Position numbers and translations under genes: made by a program
Notes under the pieces: generated by a model
What the model was told of the DNA's origin: nothing
The model's database searches: none
The model's input: only the letters and a program-made list of their open reading frames with translations
Part shown: piece by piece, positions 29,635 through 30,813 of the stretch
How positions within the stretch are numbered: position 1 is the first letter of the stretch
How the letters are laid out: every line of letters begins with the position of its first letter
IMG/VR virus record: IMGVR_UViG_3300046559_000373
Location: 1 to 30,813 of that record
DNA from: a virus
Reading direction: 5' to 3' (one strand)
Length of the DNA stretch: 30,813 nucleotides

Positions 29635-30257
29635 GATCGAATGAGCACCACTGTATACGAGCCGGCCGATACTGGCGCAAACGATCCATTCCAAACGCCT
29701 ATATTAGCCGCCGTATGCGTCCAGGCCGGATTCTGCGCGGCAATCGTGGTTTCCACCAGATAAGCGAGGGCGGTGCCATAACTGACGCCACCCGTGCCGG
29801 TCCGGTCTTGGATGACCGAAAAGCTGCTATCCACACTGGAAATCGCGCTATCCGAGGCCACGACACCCGAGAGCACCATCGAATTCGCACTCACCGGTGT
29901 CACCGATCCGCCTTGGGCTGGAGAGGCTTGTGCGTCAGCATGATTCTGTTGGCCATCAAAGATCGCACTGGTCGCCGTGTTCGAGAAAGCCGCCGCAATG
30001 ATCGTCGGAAACGTGGTAGTCGTCCCAAAACTATGTGAACTCGATGTGATCGGACTTTCAATGTAATACAACTGCGCCGAGCCCCCATTGGAACACGCAC
30101 AGGTGTTCAAGGGTCCAAGGATCGTATTGGGCTGCGTGAGATCCGTGGGCGCAACAATCACGTTGCCAGACACCCAGAGCGCAATAAAGGAGGCACCCGT
30201 GCTATCAATCGTGACCACGGTCCCACCCACGTCCGAGTGCAACAGCGTAATCGCCAT
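29631..30257 (-). CDS. Beta-rich structural-looking protein, 208 aa
   Basis: ATG 30257 follows the upstream stop directly. Ser/Thr/Ala/Gly-rich, low in charge, with alternating strands (MAITLLHSDVGGTVVTIDST, ASFIALWVSGNVIVAPTDLT, ANSMVLSGVVASDSAISSVD, AALAYLVETTIAAQNPAWTH-type ends such as ALAYLVETTIAAQNP). The WVSGNVIVA and SYTVVLIRS segments look like a jelly-roll or Ig-like domain used in phage decoration or fibre proteins. No enzyme motif. A likely surface component and candidate glycan acceptor because it is coupled to the glycosyltransferase gene. Confidence 0.72.
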   Translation of the reverse strand: MAITLLHSDVGGTVVTIDSTGASFIALWVSGNVIVAPTDLTQPNTILGPLNTCACSNGGSAQLYYIESPITSSSHSFGTTTTFPTIIAAAFSNTATSAIFDGQQNHADAQASPAQGGSVTPVSANSMVLSGVVASDSAISSVDSSFSVIQDRTGTGGVSYGTALAYLVETTIAAQNPAWTHTAANIGVWNGSFAPVSAGSYTVVLIRS

Positions 30258-30566
30258 CTAGCGTAGTTTCGTAAACAACTGCCGCAACGCCGTATCGACA
30301 TTCGACGTCGCCCCATCGCCACTGATCTTGGCCAGATCGGCATTGATCTCATCCCACGCAGCTTTTGCGGTCGTCGTGCTCGCAAACCCGTAATTGGTCA
30401 CGACATTATCGAAATGCGTGATGCTGCTGCCGTCCCCATTCAAATCGGCGGTCATAGTCGCCTGTTCGGCGATCAAGTTCGCACGCCCCACTTCAAGCGC
30501 GTTCAACGCCGTTCGCAGCCGGCTGCCGGCGGGACGACTCGGATCAAAGGTGTAATGTGTGCTCAT
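30258..30566 (-). CDS. Small helical protein, 102 aa
   Basis: ATG 30566; its TAG is directly next to the ATG of the 208-residue gene. Begins MSTHYTFDPSRPAGSRLRTA, then a helical LNALEVGRANLIAEQATMTA and a C-terminal TALRQLFTKLR, with GDGSSITHFDNVVTNYGFAS in between. It resembles short helical proteins beside phage fibre genes (predicted trimerisation or chaperone-like), with no clear family. Function unproven. Confidence 0.7.
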   Translation of the reverse strand: MSTHYTFDPSRPAGSRLRTALNALEVGRANLIAEQATMTADLNGDGSSITHFDNVVTNYGFASTTTAKAAWDEINADLAKISGDGATSNVDTALRQLFTKLR

Positions 30567-30573
30567 CGCATCC

Positions 30574-30813
30574 TCAATAGATAATCAAGATCAGACCGTC
30601 CGATCCCTTGCCACCGGCCCCACCCGATCCGCCACGGCCTCCGGCGGTGGTCCGTCCCACGCCTCCGCCGCCGCCCCCTCCGCCGCCCCCGCCGCCATGT
30701 CCGCCGAATCCTGTAGCGCCCACAGACCCATCTTGACCGCTCGCACCGGTGCCGCTCGACAGGCCCGCGCCGCCCGTGCCACCGATTCCCCCTTGCCCCC
30801 CCACGCCGCTGGT
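30574..30813 (-). CDS. Glycine-rich fibre-type protein, C-terminal part (cut by window edge)
   Basis: The frame is open to the right edge and reads TSGVGGQGGIGGTGGAG, then a long Gly tract and VGRTTAGGRGGSGGAGGKGS and ends DGLILIIY. A Gly-rich body closing in a GLIxIxY strand is common at the C-termini of phage tail-fibre or needle-like proteins, where glycine loops (as in polyglycine-II packing) support receptor contact. The true start lies outside the window; GTG 30804 is only the first in-frame start inside it. Confidence 0.72.
   Translation of the reverse strand, partial: TSGVGGQGGIGGTGGAGLSSGTGASGQDGSVGATGFGGHGGGGGGGGGGGGVGRTTAGGRGGSGGAGGKGSDGLILIIY

Overview
The window reads as part of the genome of a tailed, long-tailed (siphovirus-type) double-stranded DNA phage or prophage of about 58-60% GC. 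Every gene I can support lies on the minus strand, so the functional order runs from the right edge to the left. The evidence is an ordered morphogenesis series (head-tail connector, head closure, HK97 gp10-like protein, tail terminator, tail tube, frameshifted tail chaperone, tape measure, distal tail and tip proteins, collagen-like fibre) followed by lysis genes. There is no sheath gene, so the tail is probably non-contractile. Terminase, portal, capsid, integrase, DNA polymerase and repressor are not in the window. The host cannot be named from the sequence.

Right edge to about 23.2 kb: a partial glycine-rich protein and two small structural-looking proteins precede a glycosylation module. 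It contains a 943-residue protein joining GT4-like, SAM methyltransferase, GT2 and TPR-like regions, a collagen/carbohydrate-binding-type protein, a DUF115/MptE-like protein, a GT2-like protein, a CgeB-like GT-B protein, a 72-residue protein and a second GT2. A 26-residue membrane peptide bridges the last GT to the connector gene. The module is translationally coupled into the head-tail operon, which suggests virion or receptor-related glycosylation rather than an independent island.

23.2-12.4 kb: head completion and tail genes. A textbook -1 programmed frameshift signal (A AAA AAC, 6-nt spacer, 11-bp stem-loop) makes the long tail assembly chaperone. 12.4-7.9 kb: holin-like membrane protein, M15 endolysin, TIM-barrel glycosidase-like protein, a protein with a signal peptide, small membrane and hypothetical proteins, and a chimeric ORF that starts with an ISXO2-like transposase motif.

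7.87-6.8 kb: about 1 kb with no credible gene, unusual in so compact a genome. It carries many long inverted repeats and, on the plus strand, a sigma70-like promoter followed about 50 nt later by an intrinsic terminator, which together define a candidate small RNA of about 80 nt.

6.8-0 kb: a chain of tiny genes joined by ATGA, GTGA or TGATG overlaps, many shorter than 60 residues. It includes zinc-ribbon peptides, a DpdA/TGT-like DNA-modification protein, a promoter with a 7-bp palindromic operator at 4977-5013, a protein with an SSB-like acidic tail, a VRR-NUC-type nuclease, a coiled-coil protein, and two nucleotide-sugar genes at the left edge (an NAD-dependent epimerase and the start of a UDP-sugar dehydrogenase-like gene). 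The last two may supply sugar donors for the glycosyltransferases at the other end of the window. Gene-junction direct repeats in this part suggest that small genes were gained or lost by recombination at stop/start junctions.
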